Source: JBQCHF01 sp051953655 (GTDB lineage Bacteria; Actinomycetota; Actinomycetes; Motilibacterales; Motilibacteraceae). From it: a stretch of DNA of 13,012 bases. A program made the translations under genes and the position numbers. This document shows, piece after piece, positions 1-6,477 of this stretch; the stretch's first letter is position 1, and every line of letters starts with the position of its first letter. Below the pieces are notes generated by a model. It was given only the letters and a program-made list of their open reading frames with translations. It did no database searches and was not told the origin of the DNA. The stretch spans positions 1 through 13,012 of the forward strand of contig JBQCIO010000022.1 of assembly GCA_051953655.1 (NCBI GenBank), in the 5' to 3' direction.

Positions 1-72
1 GCCGGGCAGGTCGACGTCGACGACGTCGTGCCGGTGCTCGTCGACGGACGGTTCGTGCCGGAGCGGGCCTGA
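1..72 (+). CDS. C-terminal end of an unidentified protein (partial)
   Basis: Frame 1 is open from the window edge to a TGA at 70-72 and gives 23 residues ending DGRFVPERA. Third positions are almost all G or C, as in the other genes here, so this is probably the tail of a real gene. The fragment is too short to name a family. It ends 17 bp before the convergent stop of the MarR-type gene, with no obvious terminator between them. Confidence 0.55.
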   Translation, partial: AGQVDVDDVVPVLVDGRFVPERA

Positions 73-89
73 CGCAACGGGGGCTGGGC

Positions 90-590
90 TCAGTCGCCCG
101 CGTTCTCGAAGGGCAGCACGAGGGCGCGCAGCAGGTCGGCCAGCTCGCGCCGCTGCCCCGCGGGCAGGGCGGCGAGGATGCCCTCCTCCTGGCGCAGCAG
201 GTCGGTGAGCGCGGCGTCCACCGCCGCGCCGCCGGCGTCGGTGAGGTGCACCCGCACCCCGCGGCCGTCGGTCGGGTCCGGCTGCCGCTCCACCAGGCCG
301 CGCGCCGCGAGACGGTCGATCCGGTTGGTCATCGTGCCCGAGCTCACCAGGGTCTGGGCGACCAGCTGGCCGGGGGAGAGCGCATAGGGCCGGCCGGCGC
401 GGCGCAGCGCGGCCAGCACGTCGAACTCCCACGGCTCCAGCCCGTGGCTGGTGAAGGCCGAGCGGCGGGCGAGGTCCAGGTGGCGGGCCAGCCGGCTCAC
501 CCGGCTGAGCACCTCCAGCGGTGCGACGTCGAGGTCCGACCGCTCCCGCGACCACGCCTCGACGAGCCGGTCGACCTCGTCGCGCTCCAC
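90..590 (-). CDS. tamR: MarR-family (UrtR-type) regulator, TamR-like
   Basis: This is a 166-residue winged-helix repressor-type protein. The DNA-binding helices lie at about residues 71-94 (LSPGQLVAQTLVSSGTMTNR) and the wing at about 102-117, with the MarR signature DPTDGRGVRVHLT. An extra N-terminal helix of about 40 residues, including W13, fits the UrtR subgroup of MarR proteins, which sense small anionic ligands. It is divergent from a trans-aconitate methyltransferase gene. In Streptomyces coelicolor the MarR protein TamR is divergent from tam and responds to aconitate and citrate, so the same job is inferred here. The GTG at 588-590 is the first possible start after an in-frame TAG. It has no Shine-Dalgarno, and a TAGCAT box ends 6 bp upstream, so the mRNA may be leaderless. 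Family is certain; the TamR name rests on context. Confidence 0.85.
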   Translation of the reverse strand: MERDEVDRLVEAWSRERSDLDVAPLEVLSRVSRLARHLDLARRSAFTSHGLEPWEFDVLAALRRAGRPYALSPGQLVAQTLVSSGTMTNRIDRLAARGLVERQPDPTDGRGVRVHLTDAGGAAVDAALTDLLRQEEGILAALPAGQRRELADLLRALVLPFENAGD

Positions 591-610
591 GTCCCGATGC
601 TAGCCGCAAT

Positions 611-630
611 GTCTCTTGACATCGAGAGAC
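611..630. promoter_or_regulatory. Likely operator 1 of the MarR/TamR-type regulator
   Basis: The sequence GTCTCTTGACATCGAGAGAC is an inverted repeat with 8 of 10 base pairs symmetric. It lies about 20 bp upstream of the regulator start, over the -35 position of a possible promoter whose -10 would be TAGCAT (minus strand, 597-602). It also contains TTGACA on the plus strand. The half-site matches the second repeat at 652-665. Autoregulation is inferred. Confidence 0.65.
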
Positions 631-651
631 CTGCTGCGGGAAGGTGAGATA

Positions 652-665
652 TCTCGATGTCGAGA
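652..665. promoter_or_regulatory. Likely operator 2, at the 5' end of tam
   Basis: TCTCGATGTCGAGA has perfect 6-bp arms around a central TG and shares its half-site with the repeat at 611-630. The two centres are 38 bp apart. The repeat covers the first possible ATG of tam at 657, so a bound repressor would block transcription start or early elongation of tam. Confidence 0.65.
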
Positions 666-1514
666 GAAATGAGAACCGGGATGGCCGAGGTGCGCTGGGA
701 CCCGGAGGTCTACCTCCGCTTCGCCGATCACCGCGAGCGGCCCTTCCACGAGCTGCTCGCCCGGGTCGACGTCGCCCTGGCCGGTCGGGTGCCGGGCCGG
801 GTGCTCGACCTCGGCTGCGGACCCGGCACGCTCACCCGCACCCTGCTGGACCGCTGGCCCGGCGCGCAGGTGCTGGGCGTGGACAGCTCGCCGGAGATGG
901 TGGAGGCCGCCCGCTCGGCGGCAGCAGCCGTTCCTGCCGACCGGGGGCGCTTCGACGTCGAGCTCGGCGACCTGCGCGAGTGGGCACCCTCCGACGGCGG
1001 GCGGTTCGACGTCGTGGTGAGCAACGCGACCCTGCAGTGGGTGCCCGGCCACCTCGAGCTGCTGCCGCGGCTCGTCACGCTGCTCGAGGCCGGCGGGGTG
1101 CTCGCGCTGCAGGTGCCCGGCAACTTCGACTCGCCGTCGCACCTGCTGCTGGCGGGGCTGCGGTCCGAGCCGCGCTGGCGGGACATGCTGGGAGCGGCGG
1201 CCGACCGGCCCGCAGCCAGCGCGGATCCCGCCGACTACCTGCGCGTGCTGGCCGGGGTCGGCTGCGTGGTCGACGCGTGGGAGACGACCTACGCCCAGGT
1301 CCTTCCGGGCGAGGACGCCGTGCTGCGCTGGATGGAGGGCACCGGGCTCCGACCGGTGCTCACCGCGCTGGACGCCGGCGATCCCACCGGTGCCGACCGG
1401 GAGCGGTTCCTGACCGAGTACGCCGAGCTGCTGCGGACCGCCTACCCGCAGCAGCCGTGGGGGACGGTGCTGCCGTTCCGGCGGGTCTTCGCGGTCGCCC
1501 GCACCGCCTTCTGA
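657..1514 (+). CDS. tam: Trans-aconitate 2-methyltransferase
   Basis: This SAM-dependent methyltransferase is inferred to methylate trans-aconitate, a by-product of cis-aconitate that inhibits aconitase. The 285-residue protein follows E. coli Tam throughout: the start RWDPEVYLRFADHRERPF, SAM motif I VLDLGCGPGTLT at about 49-60, motif II GVDSSPEM at 74-81, the NATLQW motif at 123-128, and the tail region with TGLRP and FRRVFAVAR. Three in-frame ATGs are possible: 657, 669 and 681. E. coli homology begins close to the third, which would give 277 residues. The first lies inside an operator and could only serve a leaderless mRNA, so the true start is uncertain. The VOC gene follows after 31 bp. 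Regulation by the divergent MarR-type protein is inferred from the paired inverted repeats. Confidence 0.9.
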   Translation: MSREMRTGMAEVRWDPEVYLRFADHRERPFHELLARVDVALAGRVPGRVLDLGCGPGTLTRTLLDRWPGAQVLGVDSSPEMVEAARSAAAAVPADRGRFDVELGDLREWAPSDGGRFDVVVSNATLQWVPGHLELLPRLVTLLEAGGVLALQVPGNFDSPSHLLLAGLRSEPRWRDMLGAAADRPAASADPADYLRVLAGVGCVVDAWETTYAQVLPGEDAVLRWMEGTGLRPVLTALDAGDPTGADRERFLTEYAELLRTAYPQQPWGTVLPFRRVFAVARTAF

Positions 1515-1545
1515 GCTCATCCACGACGATCCGTAGGAGACCCTG

Positions 1546-1911
1546 ATGATCGCTGCACTGCACCACGTCCAGCTCGCCTGCCCGGCCGGCTCGGAGGACG
1601 ACCTCCGCGCCTTCTACGTCGGCACGCTCGGCATGACCGAGGTGCCCAAGCCGGCCGAGCTGGCCAAGCGCGGCGGCTGCTGGTTCCGCTCCGGCGGCGC
1701 CGAGCTGCACCTGGGCGTGGAGCAGGAGTTCCGCCCGGCCCGCAAGGCGCACCCCGGCCTGCTGGTTCACGACCTCGACGCGCTGGCGTCGTCAGTGCAG
1801 GCCGCGGGCGTCGAGGTCGTGTGGGACGAGAACCTGCCCGCGCACCGCCGCTGCTACGTGTCGGACCCGGTGGGGAACCGGCTCGAGCTGCTGGAGCCGC
1901 TGGCGGGGTGA
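1546..1911 (+). CDS. VOC-family (glyoxalase/dioxygenase-fold) protein
   Basis: This is a small 121-residue single-module vicinal-oxygen-chelate protein. It shows the usual pattern: HHVQLACP at 6-13, FYVGTLGM at 23-30, ELHLGVE at 53-59, HPGLLVHDLDAL from 69, and DPVGNRLELLEP at 107-118. H7, H55 and E114 or E117 are candidate metal ligands. Such proteins usually work as dimers on small substrates, and neither substrate nor reaction can be read from the sequence. The ATG at 1546 has a good ribosome site (AGGAG at 1533-1537). It lies 31 bp after tam on the same strand, so the two are probably co-transcribed and perhaps under the same repressor. Convergence with the TetR gene leaves only 32 bp, including an imperfect C-run/G-run inverted repeat. 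Confidence 0.85.
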   Translation: MIAALHHVQLACPAGSEDDLRAFYVGTLGMTEVPKPAELAKRGGCWFRSGGAELHLGVEQEFRPARKAHPGLLVHDLDALASSVQAAGVEVVWDENLPAHRRCYVSDPVGNRLELLEPLAG

Positions 1912-1943
1912 CCGAGCGGCCCCGCCCGTGAGAGGGGGAGGGT

Positions 1944-2582
1944 CTACGACCCCAGGCGCGGCTTGGGCTCCAGCCCGGCCAGGCCGTTCCAGGCGAGGTT
2001 GACCAGGTGCGCGGCCACCTCGGACTTCTTGGGCTTGCGGGCGTCGAGCCACCACTGGCCGGTGAGGGCGACCATGCCGACCAGGGCCTGGGCGTAGAGG
2101 GGGCTGTACTTGGCCTCGAAGCCGCGGCGCTTGAACTCGCCGGCCAGCAGGTGCTCGACCTGGGACGCGGCGTCGGAGATGAGGCTGGCGAAGGAGCCGG
2201 TGGTCTCGCCCACGGGGGAGTCGCGGACCAGGATGCGGAAGCCGTCCGTTGAGCTCTCGATGTAGTCCAGCAGGGCGAGCGCGGCCTGCTCGAGCAGCGC
2301 GCGCGGGTGGGCGCCGGTGGTGAGGGCGCCGGTGATGCTGTCCAGCAGCGAGCTGATCTCGCGGTCGACGACGACGGCGTAGAGGCCCTCCTTGCCGCCG
2401 AAGTGCTCGTAGACCACCGGCTTGGAGACGCCAGCCTTGGCGGCGATCTCCTCCACGCTGGTGGCGTCGAACCCCTTGTCGGCGAACAGCGAGCGACCGA
2501 CGTCCAGCAGCTGCTCGCGGCGCTCCTTGCCGGACATGCGCACCCGGGCCGCCGGGCGCCGGGACGAGGTGGGCTCGCTCAC
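1944..2582 (-). CDS. TetR-family transcriptional regulator
   Basis: This is a 212-residue TetR repressor-type protein. The N-terminal helix-turn-helix (about residues 25-65) contains FADKGFDATSVEEIAAKAGV and SKPVVYEHFGGKEGLYAVV. The rest is the helical ligand and dimer domain. I chose the GTG at 2580-2582. An in-frame TTG 14 codons upstream (2624) adds a poorly conserved-looking stretch. A later ATG (MSGKERREQLL) is also possible. The gene lies 45 bp downstream of the desaturase gene on the same strand, so the two probably form one unit and this protein is likely to control desaturase expression, as TetR proteins control membrane-lipid desaturases elsewhere. The ligand is probably an acyl-CoA or lipid, by inference only. 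Confidence 0.88.
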   Translation of the reverse strand: MSEPTSSRRPAARVRMSGKERREQLLDVGRSLFADKGFDATSVEEIAAKAGVSKPVVYEHFGGKEGLYAVVVDREISSLLDSITGALTTGAHPRALLEQAALALLDYIESSTDGFRILVRDSPVGETTGSFASLISDAASQVEHLLAGEFKRRGFEAKYSPLYAQALVGMVALTGQWWLDARKPKKSEVAAHLVNLAWNGLAGLEPKPRLGS

Positions 2583-2627
2583 GGGCCCATCCTGCCCGAC
2601 CTCCCGGCCGGCATGATCAGCCAACGG

Positions 2628-3572
2628 TCAGGCCGAGACGCGGCGCGCGTCGATCCGCTCGGCCTTGGGCCAGCGGACGTCGGTGGCCCAGCCGCGCCAC
2701 TCGAAGAACTCGATGATCCGGGCGCTGGAGTCGACCTGGCCGCGCAGCACGCCGTGCCGGGCGCAGGTCGGGTCGGCGTGGTGCAGGTTGTGCCACGACT
2801 CGCCCATGGACAGCACCGCCAGCCACCACACGTTCCCCGAGCGGTCGCGGCTCTTGAACGGGCGCTCACCGACCGCGTGGCAGATCGAGTTGATCGACCA
2901 GGTCACGTGGTGGAGCACCGCGATGCGCACCAGACCGGCCCAGAAGAACGCGGTGAGCGCGCCCTGCCAGGACCAGGACAGCAGGCCGCCGAGCAGCGCG
3001 GGGGCGAGCAGCGAGACCAGGGTCAGGTACGGGAAGGCGCGTGCCACGCGGACCATGTCCCGGTCGGCGAGCAGGTCCGGGGCGTACTTCTTCTGCGGGG
3101 TCTGCTCGACGTCGAAGAGCCAGCCGATGTGGGCGAACCACAGCCCCTTGAGCAGCGCCGGCACGGTCTCGCCGTAGCGCCAGGGCGAGTGCGGGTCGCC
3201 GTCGCGGTCGCTGAAGGCGTGGTGCTTGCGGTGGTCGGCCACCCAGCGGATGACCGGACCCTCGATGGCCAGCGACCCCGCCACGGCCAGCGCGATGCGC
3301 AGCGGCCGGTTGGCCTTGAACGAGCCGTGGGTGAAGTAGCGGTGGAACCCGACGGTGATGCCGTGCCCGGAGATGGCGTAGAAGACGACGGCGAGGACGA
3401 CGTCGCGCCACCCGATGCCCCACCCCCACATCCACGGGATCGTGGCCACCAGGGAGAGGAAGGGGATCGCGATGAACGCGCCCAGGGCCAGCTGCTCCCA
3501 CAGGCTCTTGCGGTCGTTGTCGCGGTAGGGGACCAGCTCGTTCGGCTGCAGCTCCTCGAGCAGTGTGCTCAC
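2628..3572 (-). CDS. Membrane fatty-acid (acyl-CoA delta-9 type) desaturase
   Basis: This 314-residue integral-membrane di-iron desaturase is expected to insert a double bond into saturated acyl chains, tuning membrane fluidity. All three histidine boxes are present: HRYFTH at 77-82, HRKHH at 114-118 and HNLHH at 261-265. It also has WSINSICH at 225-232 and the GNVWW/GESWHN context typical of stearoyl-CoA desaturases. Hydrophobic segments lie at about 31-66, 91-108 and 181-222. Electrons must come from a separate reductase, and none is encoded in this window. The start is GTG at 3570-3572, with a weak GAGG upstream. A TetR regulator follows after 45 bp, and a 29-bp inverted repeat stands 34 bp upstream, so repressor control is likely. 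The acyl-CoA versus acyl-lipid substrate and exact double-bond position are not decided by sequence alone. Confidence 0.93.
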   Translation of the reverse strand: MSTLLEELQPNELVPYRDNDRKSLWEQLALGAFIAIPFLSLVATIPWMWGWGIGWRDVVLAVVFYAISGHGITVGFHRYFTHGSFKANRPLRIALAVAGSLAIEGPVIRWVADHRKHHAFSDRDGDPHSPWRYGETVPALLKGLWFAHIGWLFDVEQTPQKKYAPDLLADRDMVRVARAFPYLTLVSLLAPALLGGLLSWSWQGALTAFFWAGLVRIAVLHHVTWSINSICHAVGERPFKSRDRSGNVWWLAVLSMGESWHNLHHADPTCARHGVLRGQVDSSARIIEFFEWRGWATDVRWPKAERIDARRVSA

Positions 3573-3605
3573 GCGGGTACCTCTGTCCTCGCCGGGGGGT
3601 GCTTC

Positions 3606-3634
3606 CTACGCGACCGTAACTTACGTTTCCGTAG
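3606..3634. promoter_or_regulatory. Likely TetR operator upstream of the desaturase
   Basis: Two 14-bp arms, CTACGCGACCGTAA and TTACGTTTCCGTAG, are symmetric about position 3620, with 11 of 14 pairs matching (CTACGnnAnCGTAA). The site is A/T-richer than its surroundings. It lies 34-62 bp upstream of the desaturase GTG, where a bound TetR protein would block transcription. The natural candidate to bind it is the TetR gene downstream of the desaturase. Confidence 0.6.
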
Positions 3635-3711
3635 CCGCACTAGCCTTCGATCGGTTTCGCCAAGGCTGCCCCCGCGCGCCGCGGAGCGCACCAGTCACGA
3701 CGTTCAGCGGC

Positions 3712-3731
3712 AACGGCCCGCGCGGGCCGTT
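3712..3731. repeat. Perfect 20-bp palindrome between divergent units
   Basis: AACGGCCCGCGCGGGCCGTT is a perfect palindrome. As RNA it would form an 8-bp stem with a GCGC loop and AA/TT ends, like a bidirectional terminator core. It lies between the divergent desaturase and tRNA-Gln genes, upstream of both, where a terminator is not obviously needed. It could block antisense read-through or be a protein site. Confidence 0.5.
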
Positions 3732-3751
3732 CGTGCCCGGTCCCCATGCCC

Positions 3752-3757
3752 TACGCT
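3752..3757 (+). promoter_or_regulatory. Possible -10 element for tRNA-Gln
   Basis: TACGCT fits the actinobacterial TAnnnT -10 pattern and lies 16 bp before the tRNA 5' end. A weak TTCGTG at 3730-3735 could be the -35, with a 16-bp spacer. It overlaps the edge of the 20-bp palindrome. Confidence 0.35.
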
Positions 3758-3772
3758 CGCCGCACGGGGCGG

Positions 3773-3843
3773 TCCCGGGTCGTCTAAGGGCAGGACACCG
3801 ACCTTTGGAGTCGGCCGTGGGGGTTCGAATCCCTCCCCGGGAG
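3773..3843 (+). tRNA. tRNA-Gln (anticodon UUG)
   Basis: A full cloverleaf of 71 nt can be folded. The acceptor arms are TCCCGGG (3773-3779) and CCCGGGA (3836-3842), with discriminator G3843. The D stem is GTC/GAC. The anticodon stem CCGAC/GTCGG encloses the loop CTTTGGA, with anticodon TTG at 3805-3807. The T arm carries the loop TTCGAAT at 3824-3830. The first base T and discriminator G are typical of glutamine tRNAs. The CCA end is not encoded (GCCCC follows), so it must be added enzymatically. Confidence 0.95.
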
Positions 3844-3860
3844 CCCCTCCCCGCCGCCGG

Positions 3861-3866
3861 TAGGAT
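3861..3866 (+). promoter_or_regulatory. Likely -10 element of the glmU operon promoter
   Basis: TAGGAT is a good actinobacterial -10 hexamer, 18 bp after the tRNA. Its -35 would fall on the tRNA 3' end and is not recognisable. Transcription would begin near 3873, giving a leader of about 104 nt. Read-through from the tRNA promoter is an alternative. Confidence 0.45.
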
Positions 3867-3947
3867 CACCCCGATCAGAACGGGCGACCTCAGCGCGCTC
3901 GGTCCGGTCGAGCCCAGCGCGCGCCCCTGACCAAGAGGCGCACCGCC

Positions 3948-3961
3948 CGACGTCGACGTCG
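3948..3961. repeat. 14-bp perfect palindrome next to the glmU ribosome site
   Basis: CGACGTCGACGTCG is a perfect palindrome whose last base is the first base of the GAGGAG ribosome site of glmU (3961-3966). GACGTC-type repeats also occur at 7107-7124 and near the window start, so it may be only a frequent word in this genome. Confidence 0.4.
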
Positions 3962-3976
3962 AGGAGCGCCCTCAGC

Positions 3977-5479
3977 GTGAGCCCCACTCCCGCCGCCACC
4001 CCTCCTGCCGCGGTCGTCGTCCTCGCGGCAGGCGAGGGCACCCGAATGCGCTCGGCCACCCCCAAGGTGCTCCACCCGCTGCTCGGCCGGACCCTGGTCG
4101 GCCACGCCGTCACCGCCGCCCGGTCGCTGCGGCCCGAGCACCTCGTCGTCGTCGTCGGTCACGGCCGCGACCGGGTCACCGAGCACCTCGCCCAGGTCGA
4201 CGCCGAGGCCCGCACCGTGGTGCAGGAGCAGCAGCTCGGCACCGGCCACGCGGTCGGCTGCGCCCTGGACGCGCTGCCGCCGCTGCAGGGCACGGTGGTC
4301 GTCACCTATGGAGACGTCCCGCTGCTCACCGGGGAGACCCTGGCCGCGCTGGTGCAGGCGCACGCCGAGGGCGGCAACGCGGTCACCGTGCTCACCGCCG
4401 AGGTCGAGGACCCCACCGGCTACGGCCGGGTGCTGCGCGCCGCCGACGGCTCGGTCACCGGCATCGTGGAGCACAAGGACGCCGACGACGCCCAGCGCGC
4501 GGTGCGCGAGGTCAACTCCGGCATCTACGCCTTCGACGCCGAGGTGCTGCGCGCGGGCCTGGCCCGGCTCTCCACCGACAACGCCCAGGGCGAGCTCTAC
4601 CTCACCGACGTCCTCTCCCACGCCCGCGCCGACGGCGGCCGGGTGGCCGCCCTGGTCACCGACGACGTCTGGCAGGTCGAGGGGGTCAACGACCGGGTGC
4701 AGCTGGCCCGGATGCGGGCCGAGCTCAACCGCCGGCTGGTCGAGGCCGCCATGCGCTCCGGCGTCACCGTGGAGGACCCGGCCAGTACCTGGCTCGACGT
4801 CACCGTGCGGCTCGAGCGCGACGTCGTGATCCGGCCCGGCTGCCAGCTGCTGGGCGCCACGAGCGTGGCCGAGGGGGCCGTCGTCGGGCCGGACAGCACC
4901 CTCGAGGATGCCGTCGTCGGCGCCGGGGCGAGCGTGGTCCGCTCGCACTGCAGCGGCGCGACGCTCGGCGAGGGCGCCACCGTGGGTCCGTTCAGCTTCC
5001 TTCGTCCTGGCGCGGTGCTGGGGCCCGCGGCCAAGGTGGGCGCGTTCGTGGAGGTCAAGGGCTCCACCATCGGCGCGCACTCCAAGGTGCCGCACCTGTC
5101 CTACGTCGGCGACGCGCAGATCGGCGAGCACAGCAACATCGGCGCGGCCACGGTCTTCGTCAACTACGACGGCGTGCGCAAGCACCAGACGGTCGTCGGC
5201 GACCACGTCCGGGTGGGCAGCGACAGCATGATCGTCGCGCCGGTCACCATCGGGGACGGCGCCTACACCGGGGCCGGCTCGGTCATCACCAAGGACGTCC
5301 CGGCCGGCGCGCTCGCCCTCAAGGAGGGCAGCCAGCGCACCGTCGAGGGCTGGGTGGAGCGCAAGCGGCCCGGCAGTCCGGCGGCCGAGGCGGCGAAGCG
5401 AGCCAGAGCGGTCCAGAGCGCGGGGGAGCAGGGCGGCGGGGGCCAGGGTCAGGGCGAGGGCGAGGAGACCGGCCAGTGA
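3977..5479 (+). CDS. glmU: Bifunctional GlcN-1-P acetyltransferase / GlcNAc-1-P uridyltransferase
   Basis: This cytoplasmic enzyme makes UDP-GlcNAc for peptidoglycan and other glycans: the C-terminal domain acetylates glucosamine-1-phosphate and the N-terminal domain adds UMP. The 500-residue protein is the usual actinobacterial length. The uridyltransferase domain shows LAAGEGTRM at 16-24, K30, QLGTGHAV at 86-93 and YGDVP at 111-115, where D113 is a metal ligand. The left-handed beta-helix acetyltransferase domain contains KVPHLSYVGD with the likely catalytic base H373, then NYDGVRKHQTVVGDH and PVTIGDGAYTGAG. The tail RKRPGSPAAEAAKRA is shared with mycobacterial GlmU, followed by a Gly/Gln/Glu-rich end from about residue 483. 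The start is GTG 3977 with GAGGAG 10 nt upstream. Its stop overlaps the prs start by 4 bp. Confidence 0.97.
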   Translation: MSPTPAATPPAAVVVLAAGEGTRMRSATPKVLHPLLGRTLVGHAVTAARSLRPEHLVVVVGHGRDRVTEHLAQVDAEARTVVQEQQLGTGHAVGCALDALPPLQGTVVVTYGDVPLLTGETLAALVQAHAEGGNAVTVLTAEVEDPTGYGRVLRAADGSVTGIVEHKDADDAQRAVREVNSGIYAFDAEVLRAGLARLSTDNAQGELYLTDVLSHARADGGRVAALVTDDVWQVEGVNDRVQLARMRAELNRRLVEAAMRSGVTVEDPASTWLDVTVRLERDVVIRPGCQLLGATSVAEGAVVGPDSTLEDAVVGAGASVVRSHCSGATLGEGATVGPFSFLRPGAVLGPAAKVGAFVEVKGSTIGAHSKVPHLSYVGDAQIGEHSNIGAATVFVNYDGVRKHQTVVGDHVRVGSDSMIVAPVTIGDGAYTGAGSVITKDVPAGALALKEGSQRTVEGWVERKRPGSPAAEAAKRARAVQSAGEQGGGGQGQGEGEETGQ

Positions 5480-6456
5480 GCAGCGTCATCAAGACGACCG
5501 GCGAGAAGAAGCTCATGCTCTTCTCCGGCCGGGCGCACCCCGAGCTGGCGGACGCGGTGGCCGAGGAGCTGGGCACCAGCCTCACGCCGACGGCGGCCTA
5601 CGACTTCGCCAACGGCGAGATCTTCGTGCGCTTCGAGGAGTCGGTGCGCGGCTCGGACGCCTTCGTGATCCAGAGCCACACCGCGCCGCTCAACAAGTGG
5701 ATCATGGAACAGCTGATCATGATCGACGCCCTCAAGCGGGCCTCGGCCAAGCGGATCACCGTGGTCATCCCCTTCTACGGCTACGCCCGGCAGGACAAGA
5801 AGCACCGCGGCCGCGAGCCGATCTCCGCCCGGCTCATGGCCGACCTGTTCAAGACCGCCGGCGCCGACCGGCTCATGGCGGTCGACCTGCACACCGCGCA
5901 GATCCAGGGCTTCTTCGACGGCCCCGTGGACCACCTGTTCGCCCTGCCGCTGCTGGCCAACCACGTCTCCAAGCGGATCGACCGCGCCCGGATCACCATC
6001 GTGTCCCCCGACGCCGGCCGGGTGCGGGTGGCCGAGCGCTGGACCGACACCCTCAACGCGCCGCTGGCGATCATCCACAAGCGCCGCGACCCCCTGGTGG
6101 CCAACGAGGTCAAGGTGCACGAGGTCGTCGGCGACGTCGAGGGCCGCGTCTGCGTGCTGGTGGACGACATGATCGACACCGGCGGCACCATCGTGAAGGC
6201 GGCCGACGCGCTGTTCGACAACGGCGCGGCCGAGGTCATCGTCACCGCCACCCACGGCGTCTTCTCCGGCGAGGCCGTGGACCGGCTCAAGAACTCCCGG
6301 ATCAGCGAGGTGGTCGTCACCGACACCCTGCCGATCGCCGAGGAGCGCCGCTTCGACAAGCTCACCGTGCTCCCGATCGCTCCCCTCATCGCCCGGGCCA
6401 TCCGCGAGGTCTTCGACGACGGCTCGGTCACCAGCCTGTTCGACGGGCACAGCTGA
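5476..6456 (+). CDS. prs: Ribose-phosphate pyrophosphokinase (PRPP synthetase)
   Basis: This enzyme transfers pyrophosphate from ATP to ribose-5-phosphate, giving PRPP for purine, pyrimidine, histidine, tryptophan and NAD synthesis. In actinobacteria PRPP also feeds decaprenyl-phosphoryl arabinose. The 326-residue class I protein has the conserved FANGEIFVRFEESVRG region (44-59), FYGYARQDKKHRGREPIS (100-117), DLHTAQIQGFF with H139 (137-147), and the PRPP-binding loop DDMIDTGGT (230-238). The GTG at 5476 overlaps the glmU stop as GTGA, so translation is probably coupled. An AGGAG lies at 5464-5468. Pairing with glmU is common in actinobacteria and joins two precursor-supply enzymes for the cell envelope. 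Confidence 0.97.
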   Translation: MSSVIKTTGEKKLMLFSGRAHPELADAVAEELGTSLTPTAAYDFANGEIFVRFEESVRGSDAFVIQSHTAPLNKWIMEQLIMIDALKRASAKRITVVIPFYGYARQDKKHRGREPISARLMADLFKTAGADRLMAVDLHTAQIQGFFDGPVDHLFALPLLANHVSKRIDRARITIVSPDAGRVRVAERWTDTLNAPLAIIHKRRDPLVANEVKVHEVVGDVEGRVCVLVDDMIDTGGTIVKAADALFDNGAAEVIVTATHGVFSGEAVDRLKNSRISEVVVTDTLPIAEERRFDKLTVLPIAPLIARAIREVFDDGSVTSLFDGHS

Positions 6457-6477
6457 GGGGTCGGGCTGGACGGGGGG

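Noticed and set aside
1912..1943. Bidirectional terminator between the VOC and TetR genes
   Set aside because: Only an imperfect C-rich/G-rich pairing without T-runs is visible; too weak to annotate.
2583..2624. TTG start at 2624 for the TetR gene
   Set aside because: The GTG at 2582 is a commoner start type, has AGGA upstream and gives a usual TetR length. The extra 14 residues are not typical. It cannot be fully excluded.
2307..3863. A 518-codon plus-strand open frame
   Set aside because: It is antisense to the TetR and desaturase genes, runs through the tRNA and has shadow-frame composition.
3890..5206. Long minus-strand open frame opposite glmU
   Set aside because: It is a shadow of glmU; rich in His, Gly, Asp and Val as expected from reversed GC-rich codons, with no recognisable motif.
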